Shown here one piece after another: positions 1 to 6,521 of a stretch of DNA of 8,506 nt; positions within the stretch are counted from its first letter, which is position 1, and each line of letters opens with the position of its first letter. Origin of the DNA: an uncultured Polymorphobacter sp. (GTDB lineage: Bacteria > Pseudomonadota > Alphaproteobacteria > Sphingomonadales > Sphingomonadaceae); contig CALDHQ010000303.1 of assembly GCA_937894055.1 (NCBI GenBank), positions 1 through 8,506 of the forward strand. Direction: 5' to 3'. The notes beneath the pieces are model-generated. The model ran no database searches. It saw nothing but the letters and a program-made list of their open reading frames with translations, and was not told the origin of the DNA. Both the position numbers and the translations under genes were made by a program.

Positions 1-3000
1 GTGACTGTGTAGTCCGACCGCAGACCGCTGAACACTGCTGTGTCGGTGCCCAGGCCGCCCTTGAGCGTGTCGTTGCCGCCACCGCCCTTGAGGCTGTCGT
101 TGCCGCCGTTACCGGTGAGCACGTTGTCGCTGACGTTGCCAACCAGCGAGTCGTTGCCGGCGCCGCCGATGGCATCTGCGATGTGCGTTGTCGTTGCCGC
201 CGTCAGACCGGCGGTAATCGCCGTGACGACGTTTGAGCTGTTCGCCGCCAGTGTCACCACGGTGCCGCGACCGAGGTCGGTGACAAGGTTCTGGTAGGTT
301 GTTTCGAAACCACCGGTAACCGCGAAGATCGGGATGATGTTCGCCGCGTCGAGCGCCGACTTGACCAGCCCGATGACCGGATAGTCTTCGCCGATGCCGC
401 CGCCATCGAGGATAGCATCGCCGTTGTTGGCGGTGATGATGCCCGCTGCAGCACCGTCACCGGCAACATGGTAGCTGGCATCGGTGAACAGCACGACAAA
501 GCGTGCGGCGTTGGTCTGGAAGCCGACTTCGGTGCCAGCGCGCAGGCCGAGCTGCATCAGTGCTTCAAGCTGTGCCTCGGGCAAATCGTTGCCGCCCGAA
601 GCGACCATCGCGCCATAGGCCGCAGTCAGTGCTGTCGGTGTGGTGCCCATCGTCGCGTCAGTGCGATAGACCCAGTCGCCGGGGCCGCCGAAGGCACCGA
701 TCGCCTTGTCACGGAAACTCGATACACCGAACGCCGCGCCGCCCTGAATGGCCTGCAGCGCCGTCATGATCTGCGGGACCAGCGTGCGCACCGTGGCGAT
801 GTCATCGGCGAACGAGCCGGTCAGATCCTGCAGGAACTGGACGTTCAGCGCGCCGGTAACTGTGCCGCCGCCACCAAGGTGGCAGATCTGGTTTTCGACT
901 TCGGATTCGGTCTCGCCTGAAAGATCGATGTGGCTGTCGCCGCTCGCGTCGCTGGCGTCGATGGTGTCATGGCCCTGGAAGTCTTCGATATTCGCCGCGC
1001 CGCCGTGGATTTCATAGACGTCGTCGCCCGAACCGCCGGCCAGCGTGTCATGGCCCGAACCCGAAACGAGGTGGTCGTTGCCGTCGCCGCCGATTTCGGT
1101 GTCGTCACCGTCGCCGCCGTCGAGACGGTCATCGCCGGCGTCGCCCGACAGCGTGTTGTTGGCGGCGTTGCCGGTCAGTGAGTTGCCGGTGCCGACCAGG
1201 CGGACGTTTTCGATATTGTCGGCGAGCGTCCAGTTGCTGTTGACGACAACGGTATCGGTGCCTTCACCCGCGGCTTCGTTGATCACGTCGCCGGCGTTGT
1301 CGATGTAATAGGTATCATCGCCGATGCCGCCGGTCATCACGTCGGCTCCCGCGCCGCCGTCGAGCGTATCGTTGCCATCGAGGCCATCAAGTGTGTCGGC
1401 ACCGCTGCCGCCGGTCAGGGCGTTGTCGAGCGCGTTGCCGGTGGCGTGATGCGCGCTGCCGGTCAGTGTCAGGTTTTCGACTTCGGCAACGTTGAGCGTG
1501 TAGTCGATGCTCGACACAATGGTGTCGGTGCCGCCACCCGCGACTTCGGTGATCGTGTCGGTCAACGTGTCGATGACATAGGTATCGTTGCCGCCGCCGC
1601 CGATCAACGTGTCGATGCCGTCGCCACCGTCAAGAGTGTCGTTGCCGGTGCCGCCGGTGATGACGTTGGCGCCGGCATTGCCGGTGCCGACGTGCGCGGT
1701 GCCGGTGAGCGTCAGGTTTTCAATGGAGCCTGCGCCAAGCGTATAGTCGAACGCCGCGACGACGGTGTCGGTGCCTTCGCCGGCGACTTCGACGATGACA
1801 TCGGCAGCGCTGTCGACCTTGTAGGTATCGTCGCCGAGCCCGCCAACCAGCGTGTCGGTGCCGGCGCCGCCGTCGAGCGTGTCGGCAAACGCCGTGCCGG
1901 TGAGCGTGTTGGCGAGGGCGTTGCCGGTGCCGATGCGCGCCGCACCAGCCAGCACGAGGTTTTCGACGTTGGCGCCGAGCGTCAGGTTGACGCTGCTGGT
2001 CACCGTATCAATTCCCGCACCAAGGCCTTCGATGACGCTATCCGCGACGCTGTCGACGACATAGTTGTCGTCACCCAGCCCGCCGGCGAGCGTATCGTTG
2101 CCGGCACCGCCGTCGAGCGTGTCGTTGAAATCGGTGCCGGTCAGGCTGTTGGCCTGGGTGTTGCCGGTGCCGATGCGGGCAGCGCCGGTCAGCACGAGGT
2201 TTTCGACATTGGCGCCGAGGGTATAGTCGACCGCCGCATAGACAGTGTCAGTGCCGCCGCCGACGGCTTCGACGACGACGTCGCCGGCATCGTCGACAGC
2301 GTAGCCGTCATTGCCCGCGCCGCCGTCGAGCGTGTCGGCGCCTGCGCCGCCGTCCAGGAAATCGGCGCCGGCGGTGCCAGTGATGGTGTTGGCGCTGTCG
2401 TTGCCGGTGCCGTCCAGACCGAAGCCGTTGAGCACCAGATTTTCGACATCGGCGCCGAGCACATAACTGACGCTTGCCTGCACCGTGTCAGTGCCCTCGC
2501 CAGCGTTTTCGGTGACCACGTCGCTGAAATCGTCGACATAGAAGGTATCGTCGCCAGCGCCGCCCGCCATCGTATCGATGCCGGTGCCGCCGTCGATACT
2601 GTCATTACCGGCGCCAGCGTCGATGACATCGTCACCATTGCCGCCTTCGATGACGTCGTTGCCGCCGCCGCTGTTGACCACGTCGTTGCCGTCGAGCGCC
2701 AGGATGACGTCATCGCTGGCGCCAACAGTGTGCGGGCCGCTGACATAGCCGATGTCGATGATGTCGTCGCCGTTGGTGCCGTAGATCGGCGACGGCAGCC
2801 AGTTGGGGTCCGCAAACAGCACATAGGCGCCTTCCGCGGAGCCCGGCGCGCCGATCATCAGGTCAGCGGTGCCGTCGCCGTTGACGTCGCCGGTGATGGC
2901 GACCGTCGAGCCGGTGCGGCTGCCGTTGGCGCCGACAATCTTGGCGCCGCCGATGCCCTGCGCGACCATCGCGAGATCGATGACGCCGCCGGTGACGCCG

Positions 3001-4262
3001 CCCCAGACGATGTAGACCGCGCCGGCGTTGCTGCCACCTTCGATGTTATCCTGCGCACCGATGACGATGTCGTTGATGCCGTCATGGTTGAAGTCGGCAC
3101 CACCCGCGACCGAGATCGACGCGAGGTCGCCCGCCGCTTCGGCCTGGATCCAGTAGCCACCGACGCCGGCGCGAACGTCGTTGAGATCGACCGCCGTGGT
3201 GGTTGACTTGCCGAACACCACATAGGCGCTGTCCGAACGCGGCGCGCCGACCAGAATGTCGGCCTTGCCGTCGCCGTTGACGTCACCGAGCCCGGCGACA
3301 GCGCCGCCGGCCATATCCTGCGCCACGCCCTTGATGACATAGCCGCCGGTGCCATTGGCGACGGTGGTCAGGTCGACCGCGGTACCGGTGCTCTTGCCAA
3401 ACAGCACATAGACCGCGCCCGAATTGGTGCCGCCGATCTTGCTGTCGGCGCTGCCGATCAGGATTTCCGATTTGCCGTCGCCGTTAAGGTCGGCAACCGT
3501 GCCGATGGCCTTGCCGATACGGTCGCCGCCGGTATCGCCGAGAATCTTGAAGCCGCCAGTGCCACCGGCGACGCTGCCGAGGCTGACGCCCGAGTTTGTC
3601 GACTTGCCCCACACGACATAGACCGCCCCGGCGTTCGAACCGCCGCTGTCGTTGCCCGGTGCGCCGACGATGATTTCGGCCTTGCCGTCGCCGTTGAGGT
3701 CGCCAATCGACGTCATCGTGGTGCCGGCTTCGTCGCCCGAAGCCTGGCCCTTGATGACATATCCCATACCGCCGCCGGTGAACGGGTCGTTGAGGTCGAT
3801 CCCGCCGGGTGTTGATTTGCCCCAGACCACAAACGCCGCACCGGCATCGACAGCTGCGCCATTTTCCATGCCTGGCGCGCCGATCAGGATTTCACCCTTG
3901 CCGTCGCCGTTGAGGTCGCTGACCGAGCCAACCGCCGAACCGGCGCGGTCGCCGGCATTGACGCCGTCAATGATGACCGCGTTGAGGCTGTCTGCGATCT
4001 GGTTGGTGCTGCCAGCTGCCACCGCACCGAGATAGATGAAGACGCGCCCGGCCTCGAAGGCCTTGTCGCTGTCGCTTGCCGCGCCGACGATGAAGTCGGG
4101 ACGCCCGTCACCATTGAGGTCGTTCACCACACCGAGCCACGGCGCGAACGGCGCGCCGTTGTTGATCGTCGCAAAGTCGCCCGCCGCATTGGGCAGGAAC
4201 TTGTAGGCGCGGCCGCTGGCAAGCGCCGTGGTGAGGTAGACCTTGGTTTGCGGGATCGGCAT
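1..4262 (-). CDS. Giant RTX protein with integrin-alpha-like FG-GAP propeller and integrin-beta-like I domain (3' end off window)
   Basis: I read 1420 codons without a stop, from ATG at 4262 to the left edge; the C-terminus is missing. That ATG is the only ATG, GTG or TTG in frame after the upstream stop (4400-4398), and AAGGA lies 7 nt before it. There is no signal peptide, which fits type I secretion of RTX proteins; the C-terminal secretion signal would lie off window. Domain order by residue: seven FG-GAP repeats (about 40-490), RTX nonapeptides (495-570), six anchors of an 80-89-residue repeat (about 575-1030), RTX (1033-1090), linker, integrin-beta-type I domain (about 1138-1355), RTX (1361-1410). 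Only one cysteine is seen, C1127. The likely role is a calcium-dependent extracellular adhesin or matrix protein; this is inferred from the domains, and no ligand can be named. It is divergent from a two-component operon. No type I exporter genes are in the window. Confidence 0.93.
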   Translation of the reverse strand, partial: MPIPQTKVYLTTALASGRAYKFLPNAAGDFATINNGAPFAPWLGVVNDLNGDGRPDFIVGAASDSDKAFEAGRVFIYLGAVAAGSTNQIADSLNAVIIDGVNAGDRAGSAVGSVSDLNGDGKGEILIGAPGMENGAAVDAGAAFVVWGKSTPGGIDLNDPFTGGGMGYVIKGQASGDEAGTTMTSIGDLNGDGKAEIIVGAPGNDSGGSNAGAVYVVWGKSTNSGVSLGSVAGGTGGFKILGDTGGDRIGKAIGTVADLNGDGKSEILIGSADSKIGGTNSGAVYVLFGKSTGTAVDLTTVANGTGGYVIKGVAQDMAGGAVAGLGDVNGDGKADILVGAPRSDSAYVVFGKSTTTAVDLNDVRAGVGGYWIQAEAAGDLASISVAGGADFNHDGINDIVIGAQDNIEGGSNAGAVYIVWGGVTGGVIDLAMVAQGIGGAKIVGANGSRTGSTVAITGDVNGDGTADLMIGAPGSAEGAYVLFADPNWLPSPIYGTNGDDIIDIGYVSGPHTVGASDDVILALDGNDVVNSGGGNDVIEGGNGDDVIDAGAGNDSIDGGTGIDTMAGGAGDDTFYVDDFSDVVTENAGEGTDTVQASVSYVLGADVENLVLNGFGLDGTGNDSANTITGTAGADFLDGGAGADTLDGGAGNDGYAVDDAGDVVVEAVGGGTDTVYAAVDYTLGANVENLVLTGAARIGTGNTQANSLTGTDFNDTLDGGAGNDTLAGGLGDDNYVVDSVADSVIEGLGAGIDTVTSSVNLTLGANVENLVLAGAARIGTGNALANTLTGTAFADTLDGGAGTDTLVGGLGDDTYKVDSAADVIVEVAGEGTDTVVAAFDYTLGAGSIENLTLTGTAHVGTGNAGANVITGGTGNDTLDGGDGIDTLIGGGGNDTYVIDTLTDTITEVAGGGTDTIVSSIDYTLNVAEVENLTLTGSAHHATGNALDNALTGGSGADTLDGLDGNDTLDGGAGADVMTGGIGDDTYYIDNAGDVINEAAGEGTDTVVVNSNWTLADNIENVRLVGTGNSLTGNAANNTLSGDAGDDRLDGGDGDDTEIGGDGNDHLVSGSGHDTLAGGSGDDVYEIHGGAANIEDFQGHDTIDASDASGDSHIDLSGETESEVENQICHLGGGGTVTGALNVQFLQDLTGSFADDIATVRTLVPQIMTALQAIQGGAAFGVSSFRDKAIGAFGGPGDWVYRTDATMGTTPTALTAAYGAMVASGGNDLPEAQLEALMQLGLRAGTEVGFQTNAARFVVLFTDASYHVAGDGAAAGIITANNGDAILDGGGIGEDYPVIGLVKSALDAANIIPIFAVTGGFETTYQNLVTDLGRGTVVTLAANSSNVVTAITAGLTAATTTHIADAIGGAGNDSLVGNVSDNVLTGNGGNDSLKGGGGNDTLKGGLGTDTAVFSGLRSDYTV
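3..180 (-). repeat. RTX nonapeptide block after the I-like domain
   Basis: After the I-like domain the frame returns to RTX motifs (IGGAGNDSLVG, TGNGGNDSLKG, GGGGNDTLKG, GGLGTDTAVF). It then enters a SGLRSDYTV segment that in many RTX proteins opens the region preceding the C-terminal type I secretion signal. The frame is open to position 3, so the protein ends outside the window. The I-like domain is thus bracketed on both sides by calcium-binding repeats. Confidence 0.88.
200..850 (-). other. Integrin-beta-type I-like (VWA-fold) domain
   Basis: Residues about 1138-1355 align by eye along their length with integrin beta I domains. The metal sites are recognisable: MIDAS motif D1146-L-T1148-G-S1150 (DxSxS in integrins, here with Thr), ADMIDAS D1153-D1154, D1185 in SFRDK, D1226-L-P1228-E1229, and the second MIDAS aspartate D1261 in LFTDASYH. 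Two stretches are especially close to animal integrins: YHVAGDGAAAGIITANNGD, and DYPVIGLV leading to IPIFAVT. The end, LAANSSNVVTAI, matches the integrin-beta ANSSNV segment. The disulfide-bonded specificity-determining loop of animal beta subunits is missing: the stretch is short and has no cysteine. An ordinary bacterial VWA domain would not be expected to carry these integrin-specific positions. The function is inferred to be divalent-metal-dependent ligand binding. Confidence 0.9.
990..1170 (-). repeat. RTX nonapeptide block before the I-like domain
   Basis: Residues about 1033-1090 read as closely packed RTX nonapeptides (LSGDAGDDR, LDGGDGDDT, EIGGDGNDH, LVSGSGHDT, LAGGSGDDV). They end in a capping segment, YEIHGG followed by an acidic DASDASGDSHIDLSG stretch. 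A linker containing the only cysteine (C1127) and a GGGG run then leads into the integrin-beta-like domain. Confidence 0.88.
1130..2575 (-). repeat. Tandem 80-89-residue RTX-associated repeats (six anchors)
   Basis: The motif V/I-E-N-L-x-L-x-G recurs with its first codon ending at 2447, 2207, 1967, 1724, 1481 and 1214. The periods are 240, 240, 243, 243 and 267 bp. A typical unit reads VENLVLTGAARIGTGN, then an N-x-L-T-G-T turn, one or two GGAGNDTL nonapeptides, a DDTYxVD strand, and a stretch ending GTDTVxxxxxYTLGAN. The units are similar at the DNA level as well as the protein level. This repeat type is common in alphaproteobacterial RTX proteins, where the nonapeptides form calcium-loaded beta-rolls. 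Here the array places roughly 650 residues between the propeller and the I domain and probably acts as a stalk or spacer, which is inference. Confidence 0.88.
2560..2785 (-). repeat. RTX nonapeptide block following the propeller
   Basis: Starting near residue 495 (YGTNGDD), the chain carries consecutive GGxGxDxx-type nonapeptides, among them GGGNDVIEG, GGNGDDVID, AGAGNDSID and GGTGID, to about residue 565. These are hemolysin-type calcium-binding repeats that fold into a parallel beta-roll once calcium is met outside the cell. The block joins the last propeller blade directly to the 80-residue repeat array. Confidence 0.9.
2790..4145 (-). other. Seven-bladed FG-GAP (integrin-alpha-type) beta-propeller domain
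   Basis: Residues about 40-490 hold exactly seven FG-GAP repeats. Each has a calcium loop of the D-x-N-x-D-G type, starting at residues 48, 116, 188, 258, 327, 390 and 459, so the spacing is 63-72 residues. Six loops read DLNGDG or DVNGDG; the sixth is the variant DFNHDG. After each loop comes a hydrophobic strand and a GAP-like turn (IGAPG, VGAPG, IGAQD, IGSAD), then a strand ending in VVWGKS or a similar form. Seven repeats is the number needed to close one propeller, as in integrin alpha subunits. In animal integrins this fold carries calcium and pairs with the beta I domain. Bacterial FG-GAP propellers are known; what is striking here is the I domain in the same chain. Confidence 0.93.
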
Positions 4263-4320
4263 GCAGGCTTCCTTGAACTGGGCATTGGACGATATGCGAT
4301 GCGGCTTGGACTGGCCGCGC

Positions 4321-4358
4321 GCGTTGCGGACTGGTAACGCAATGACAGTTGACGCAAC
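4321..4358. promoter_or_regulatory. Nested GCGTT/AACGC and GTTG/CAAC repeats upstream of the giant gene
   Basis: GCGTT (4321-4325) pairs with AACGC (4336-4340), the overlapping TTGCG (4324-4328) pairs with CGCAA (4338-4342), and GTTG-ACG-CAAC occupies 4348-4358. They lie 59-96 bp before the ATG of the minus-strand gene, within its likely promoter. The arms are short, so they may be chance in GC-rich DNA. Confidence 0.22.
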
Positions 4359-4376
4359 GAGCAGACACGGGCGGGA

Positions 4377-4407
4377 CGTAGCGGCAGCAGGGGGATGCTA
4401 CGCTACG
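4377..4407. promoter_or_regulatory. Inverted repeat CGTAGCG...CGCTACG in the intergenic region
   Basis: CGTAGCG at 4377-4383 is mirrored by CGCTACG at 4401-4407, a perfect 7-bp inverted repeat with a 17-bp spacer. The right arm overlaps a GCTAC direct duplication (4397-4406). It sits near the middle of the gap between the divergent genes and could be a regulator-binding site or an RNA hairpin in either leader. Confidence 0.3.
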
Positions 4408-4430
4408 CCCCGACATTGCTCTGGCAGATG

Positions 4431-4460
4431 AAGCTGAAGCCCAGCTTAAGCTTTCGAAAT
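4431..4460. promoter_or_regulatory. Candidate operator: AAGCTG inverted repeat and CTTAAG palindrome
   Basis: AAGCTG-AAGCC-CAGCTT (4431-4447) is a perfect 6-bp inverted repeat with a 5-bp spacer. It overlaps the 10-bp palindrome AGCTTAAGCT (4444-4453). The core CTTAAG is the half-site sequence known for PmrA-type regulators, the same broad family as the adjacent response regulator, but a proper second half-site 5 bp away is not present. It lies about 45-75 bp before the regulator's start codon, a suitable place for autoregulation. This is a pattern call only. Confidence 0.3.
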
Positions 4461-4503
4461 GCCGGGCCAGGTGCGATAGACTGCGTGGTGTAGGGGTGGA
4501 AAA

Positions 4504-5163
4504 TTGACGATCCTGCTGGTCGAAGATGACGACATGCTGGCTGCAGCCATTGTCGATGGACTGGCACCGCGCTTTCTCGTCGAACGCGTCGATACCATCG
4601 ATCATGGCGAAGCGGCGCTCGCGACCGGCGACTATGACATGGTCATTCTTGACATTGCGCTGCCCGACGGCTCGGGGCTCGATCTGCTGGCGCGGATGCG
4701 GCGCGCGTCGAACATGCTGCCGGTGCTGATCCTGTCGGCGCGCGCGACGCTTGATGACCGGCTGCTCGGACTGAATGGCGGGGCGGATGACTATCTCGTC
4801 AAGCCGTTCGACTTGCAGGAACTGACGGCGCGTTGCGATGCCGTTATCCGTCGTCGCCAGGGCCGCGCCGCGCCGGTGATCGTGCACGGCGATATGGTCT
4901 ATGCCCCCGCCGCGCGCCAGGTGACGCTCGACGGTGTGCCCGTCGCATTGTCAGCGCGCGAACTCGCGGTGCTCGACGTGCTGCTGTCGAACATCGGCCA
5001 TGTCATCAGCAAGGCGCAGATCGAAGAGCGGCTCTACCGCTGGGACGAGGCGATCGAAAGCAACACCATCGAAGTGCATGTATCGCACCTGCGCCGCAAG
5101 CTCGGGGCCGACCGCATCAAGACGATCCGCGGGCTGGGCTATATCGTGCCGGCCACCCCGTGA
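4504..5163 (+). CDS. OmpR/PhoB-family response regulator (QseB/PmrA-like)
   Basis: This 219-residue protein has a receiver domain (about 1-115) and a winged-helix DNA-binding domain (about 130-216). The receiver shows the acidic pocket D8-D9, phospho-acceptor D50 (VILDIALPDGSG), the switch residue S78 and K100 in LVKPFDL. The C-terminal part carries the OmpR-type recognition helix segment SNTIEVHVSHLRRKL and the RTIRGLGY-like wing (KTIRGLGYIV). Start choice: TTG at 4504 is the only start codon after the in-frame stop at 4477-4479 that keeps the TILLVEDDD strand, and AGGGG lies a few bases upstream. The next gene overlaps it by 4 bp and encodes its probable sensor kinase. It is likely phosphorylated by that kinase and binds promoters, perhaps in the adjacent divergent region; the exact signal is unknown. 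Confidence 0.95.
   Translation: MTILLVEDDDMLAAAIVDGLAPRFLVERVDTIDHGEAALATGDYDMVILDIALPDGSGLDLLARMRRASNMLPVLILSARATLDDRLLGLNGGADDYLVKPFDLQELTARCDAVIRRRQGRAAPVIVHGDMVYAPAARQVTLDGVPVALSARELAVLDVLLSNIGHVISKAQIEERLYRWDEAIESNTIEVHVSHLRRKLGADRIKTIRGLGYIVPATP
5160..5163 (+). promoter_or_regulatory. GTGA start/stop overlap between regulator and kinase
   Basis: The kinase GTG start (5160-5162) overlaps the regulator's TGA stop (5161-5163). This arrangement is typical of translational coupling and keeps regulator and kinase levels linked. No strong Shine-Dalgarno sequence precedes the GTG, consistent with coupling. An ATG at 5187 is a possible later start but would cut into the sequence before the first membrane helix and also lacks a clear ribosome-binding site. 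Confidence 0.7.
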
Positions 5164-6512
5164 AACACTATTCACTACGCCGCGCCATGACGGCGGCGAT
5201 CATGATACCGTTGGCGCTGGCGATCACGGCGATGGCAATCTCGGCGGTAGCGGTGACCCAGCGCACCGTGGCGCTGCTGCTTGACGACCAGATGCAGCAA
5301 GAAGCCAGCTTCGTGCTGTTGCTGGCGCGCCATGAAGCCACCGAAGGCGAAGTGATCGGTCAGACCCCGACTGTCCGCTCGCCCGAGTTCGAGCAATTGT
5401 TCGGTGTGCAGAATGGCTTTCGCATCTGGTCTGGCAATACGGTCGTCACCCAGTCGGGCGCACTGCCCGCGGCCAGCAAGCCACCGATGCTAGGGTTCAG
5501 CGATCGCAACATCGGCCGCCAACGCTGGCGCACATTCGCCATCACCTATGCCGGCGAGCGGGTCATCGTCGAAGTCAGCCAATCGTCGCGGCTGCGCGAA
5601 ACCATGGTGCGCGAAATCATGCTTAGCCTGCTGCTGCCGGTGCTGTCGTTGATACTGGCGATCGGCGCGATCATCTACATTCAGGTTGCCGGCGCACTGC
5701 GCCCGGTGTTGCAGATATCCGCACAGATCGATGCGCGCGCGCCGTCGAACCTCGAGCCGCTGCACGGCCACCGCGTGCCGGTCGAAATCGCGCCACTGTT
5801 CGATGCCTTTAACCGGCTGATCGCGCGCATGCGTGCGGCCATCGCGCACGAGCGCGAGTTTGTCGACAATGCGGCGCATGAGTTGCGAACGCCGATTGCC
5901 GCAGTCAAGGCGCGCGCGCAGGTGGTGGAGCGCGCGCTCGAAGGCGACATCAACCGTCAGGCGATTGCCCGCGGGCTGGTCGCTGCAACGAACCGTGCAG
6001 CCGGGGTCATCGATCAGTTGCTCGACCTCAGCCGCCTGTCGGGCAGCGAGGTGGTGCGCCAGCCGGTCGACATGTCGAAGCTGACCGATGCGGTGGCGCG
6101 CGTCATGGTGTCGGCCGCCATCGCCAAAGGCCAGAATTTCGAAGCCGACATTGCGCCCGACATCATCGTCGAAGGCCAGCTCGAGGCGCTGATGATGGTG
6201 GTGCGCAACCTGCTAGACAATGCCATCCGCTATACGCCGTCGGGCGGTGACGTCGAGGTCGCGCTGGCGCGGCTCGACGACGGCAAGGTCGCGCTCAGCG
6301 TGTCCGACAGCGGGCCGGGTGTGCCGCCCGAGCGCCAGCGGGCCATGTTCGACCGCTTCGTCCGGCTATCCAGCAGCGAGCCGGGCAGCGGCCTCGGCCT
6401 GTCGATTGTTGACCGCATCGTCACGCGCCACAACGGCGAGATCACAGTGGCGAACCGCGAACCCCATGGTCTGGTCGTAACAGTCACCCTGCCCGCGCCG
6501 CGCGCCGCATGA
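5160..6512 (+). CDS. Membrane sensor histidine kinase (QseC/PmrB-like)
   Basis: The protein has 450 residues. A first membrane helix (about 12-33), a periplasmic sensor segment of about 115 residues (35-150) and a second helix (about 153-176) are followed by a HAMP-like linker and the HisKA dimerisation domain with the phospho-histidine H240 in AAHELRTPIA. The ATPase domain shows the N box (RNLLDNAIRYTP, N350 and N354), G1 (DSGPGV, 383-388), F box (FDRFVR) and G2 (GSGLGLSI, 409-416), so it appears catalytically intact. Length and layout match TctE/QseC/PmrB-type kinases. The periplasmic part has no motif that I recognise, so the signal cannot be named. It overlaps the regulator gene by GTGA. 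The frame is open further upstream, but that extension lies inside the regulator gene. Confidence 0.94.
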   Translation: MKHYSLRRAMTAAIMIPLALAITAMAISAVAVTQRTVALLLDDQMQQEASFVLLLARHEATEGEVIGQTPTVRSPEFEQLFGVQNGFRIWSGNTVVTQSGALPAASKPPMLGFSDRNIGRQRWRTFAITYAGERVIVEVSQSSRLRETMVREIMLSLLLPVLSLILAIGAIIYIQVAGALRPVLQISAQIDARAPSNLEPLHGHRVPVEIAPLFDAFNRLIARMRAAIAHEREFVDNAAHELRTPIAAVKARAQVVERALEGDINRQAIARGLVAATNRAAGVIDQLLDLSRLSGSEVVRQPVDMSKLTDAVARVMVSAAIAKGQNFEADIAPDIIVEGQLEALMMVVRNLLDNAIRYTPSGGDVEVALARLDDGKVALSVSDSGPGVPPERQRAMFDRFVRLSSSEPGSGLGLSIVDRIVTRHNGEITVANREPHGLVVTVTLPAPRAA

Positions 6513-6521
6513 GCCGCTACG

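Larger units (their letters stand above)
4263..4503. promoter_or_regulatory. Divergent intergenic region between the giant RTX gene and the two-component operon
   Basis: This 241-bp gap must hold promoters for both directions. No convincing sigma-70 hexamer pair is visible on either strand. A weak candidate for the plus-strand operon is GATAGA at 4475-4480 with a CTTTCG-like -35 at 4451-4456. Several short inverted repeats lie in the gap and are listed separately. For the minus gene, AAGGA at 4274-4270 is a good ribosome-binding site. Confidence 0.6.

Noticed and set aside
990..2785. CRISPR-like or satellite repeat array
   Set aside because: The periodicity is explained by protein-coding RTX repeats in one uninterrupted frame; there is no constant repeat with unrelated spacers.
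1446..3206. 586-codon open frame on the plus strand
   Set aside because: It is antisense to the RTX/propeller gene. The repeated V-D-D/I-V-A residues are the mirror of the Asp/Gly/Asn-rich codons, and it has no ribosome-binding site or recognisable domain.
2189..3355. Minus-strand frames rich in Thr, Ser, Ala and Arg within the giant gene
   Set aside because: They are shifted frames of the repetitive RTX/FG-GAP coding sequence; the frame giving GGxGNDTL and DLNGDG motifs is the real one.
4349..4377. TTGACG as a -35 element for the two-component operon
   Set aside because: No acceptable -10 hexamer lies 16-18 bp downstream (CGGGAC at that place), and it would start transcription over 110 bp before the gene.
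4108..4887. 259-codon minus-strand frame
   Set aside because: It crosses the giant gene's start, the intergenic region and the antisense of the response regulator, and resembles no protein family.
4833..5159. Longer N-terminal extension of the histidine kinase
   Set aside because: It lies wholly inside the response regulator gene in another frame. The GTG at 5160 overlapping the regulator stop is the natural start.
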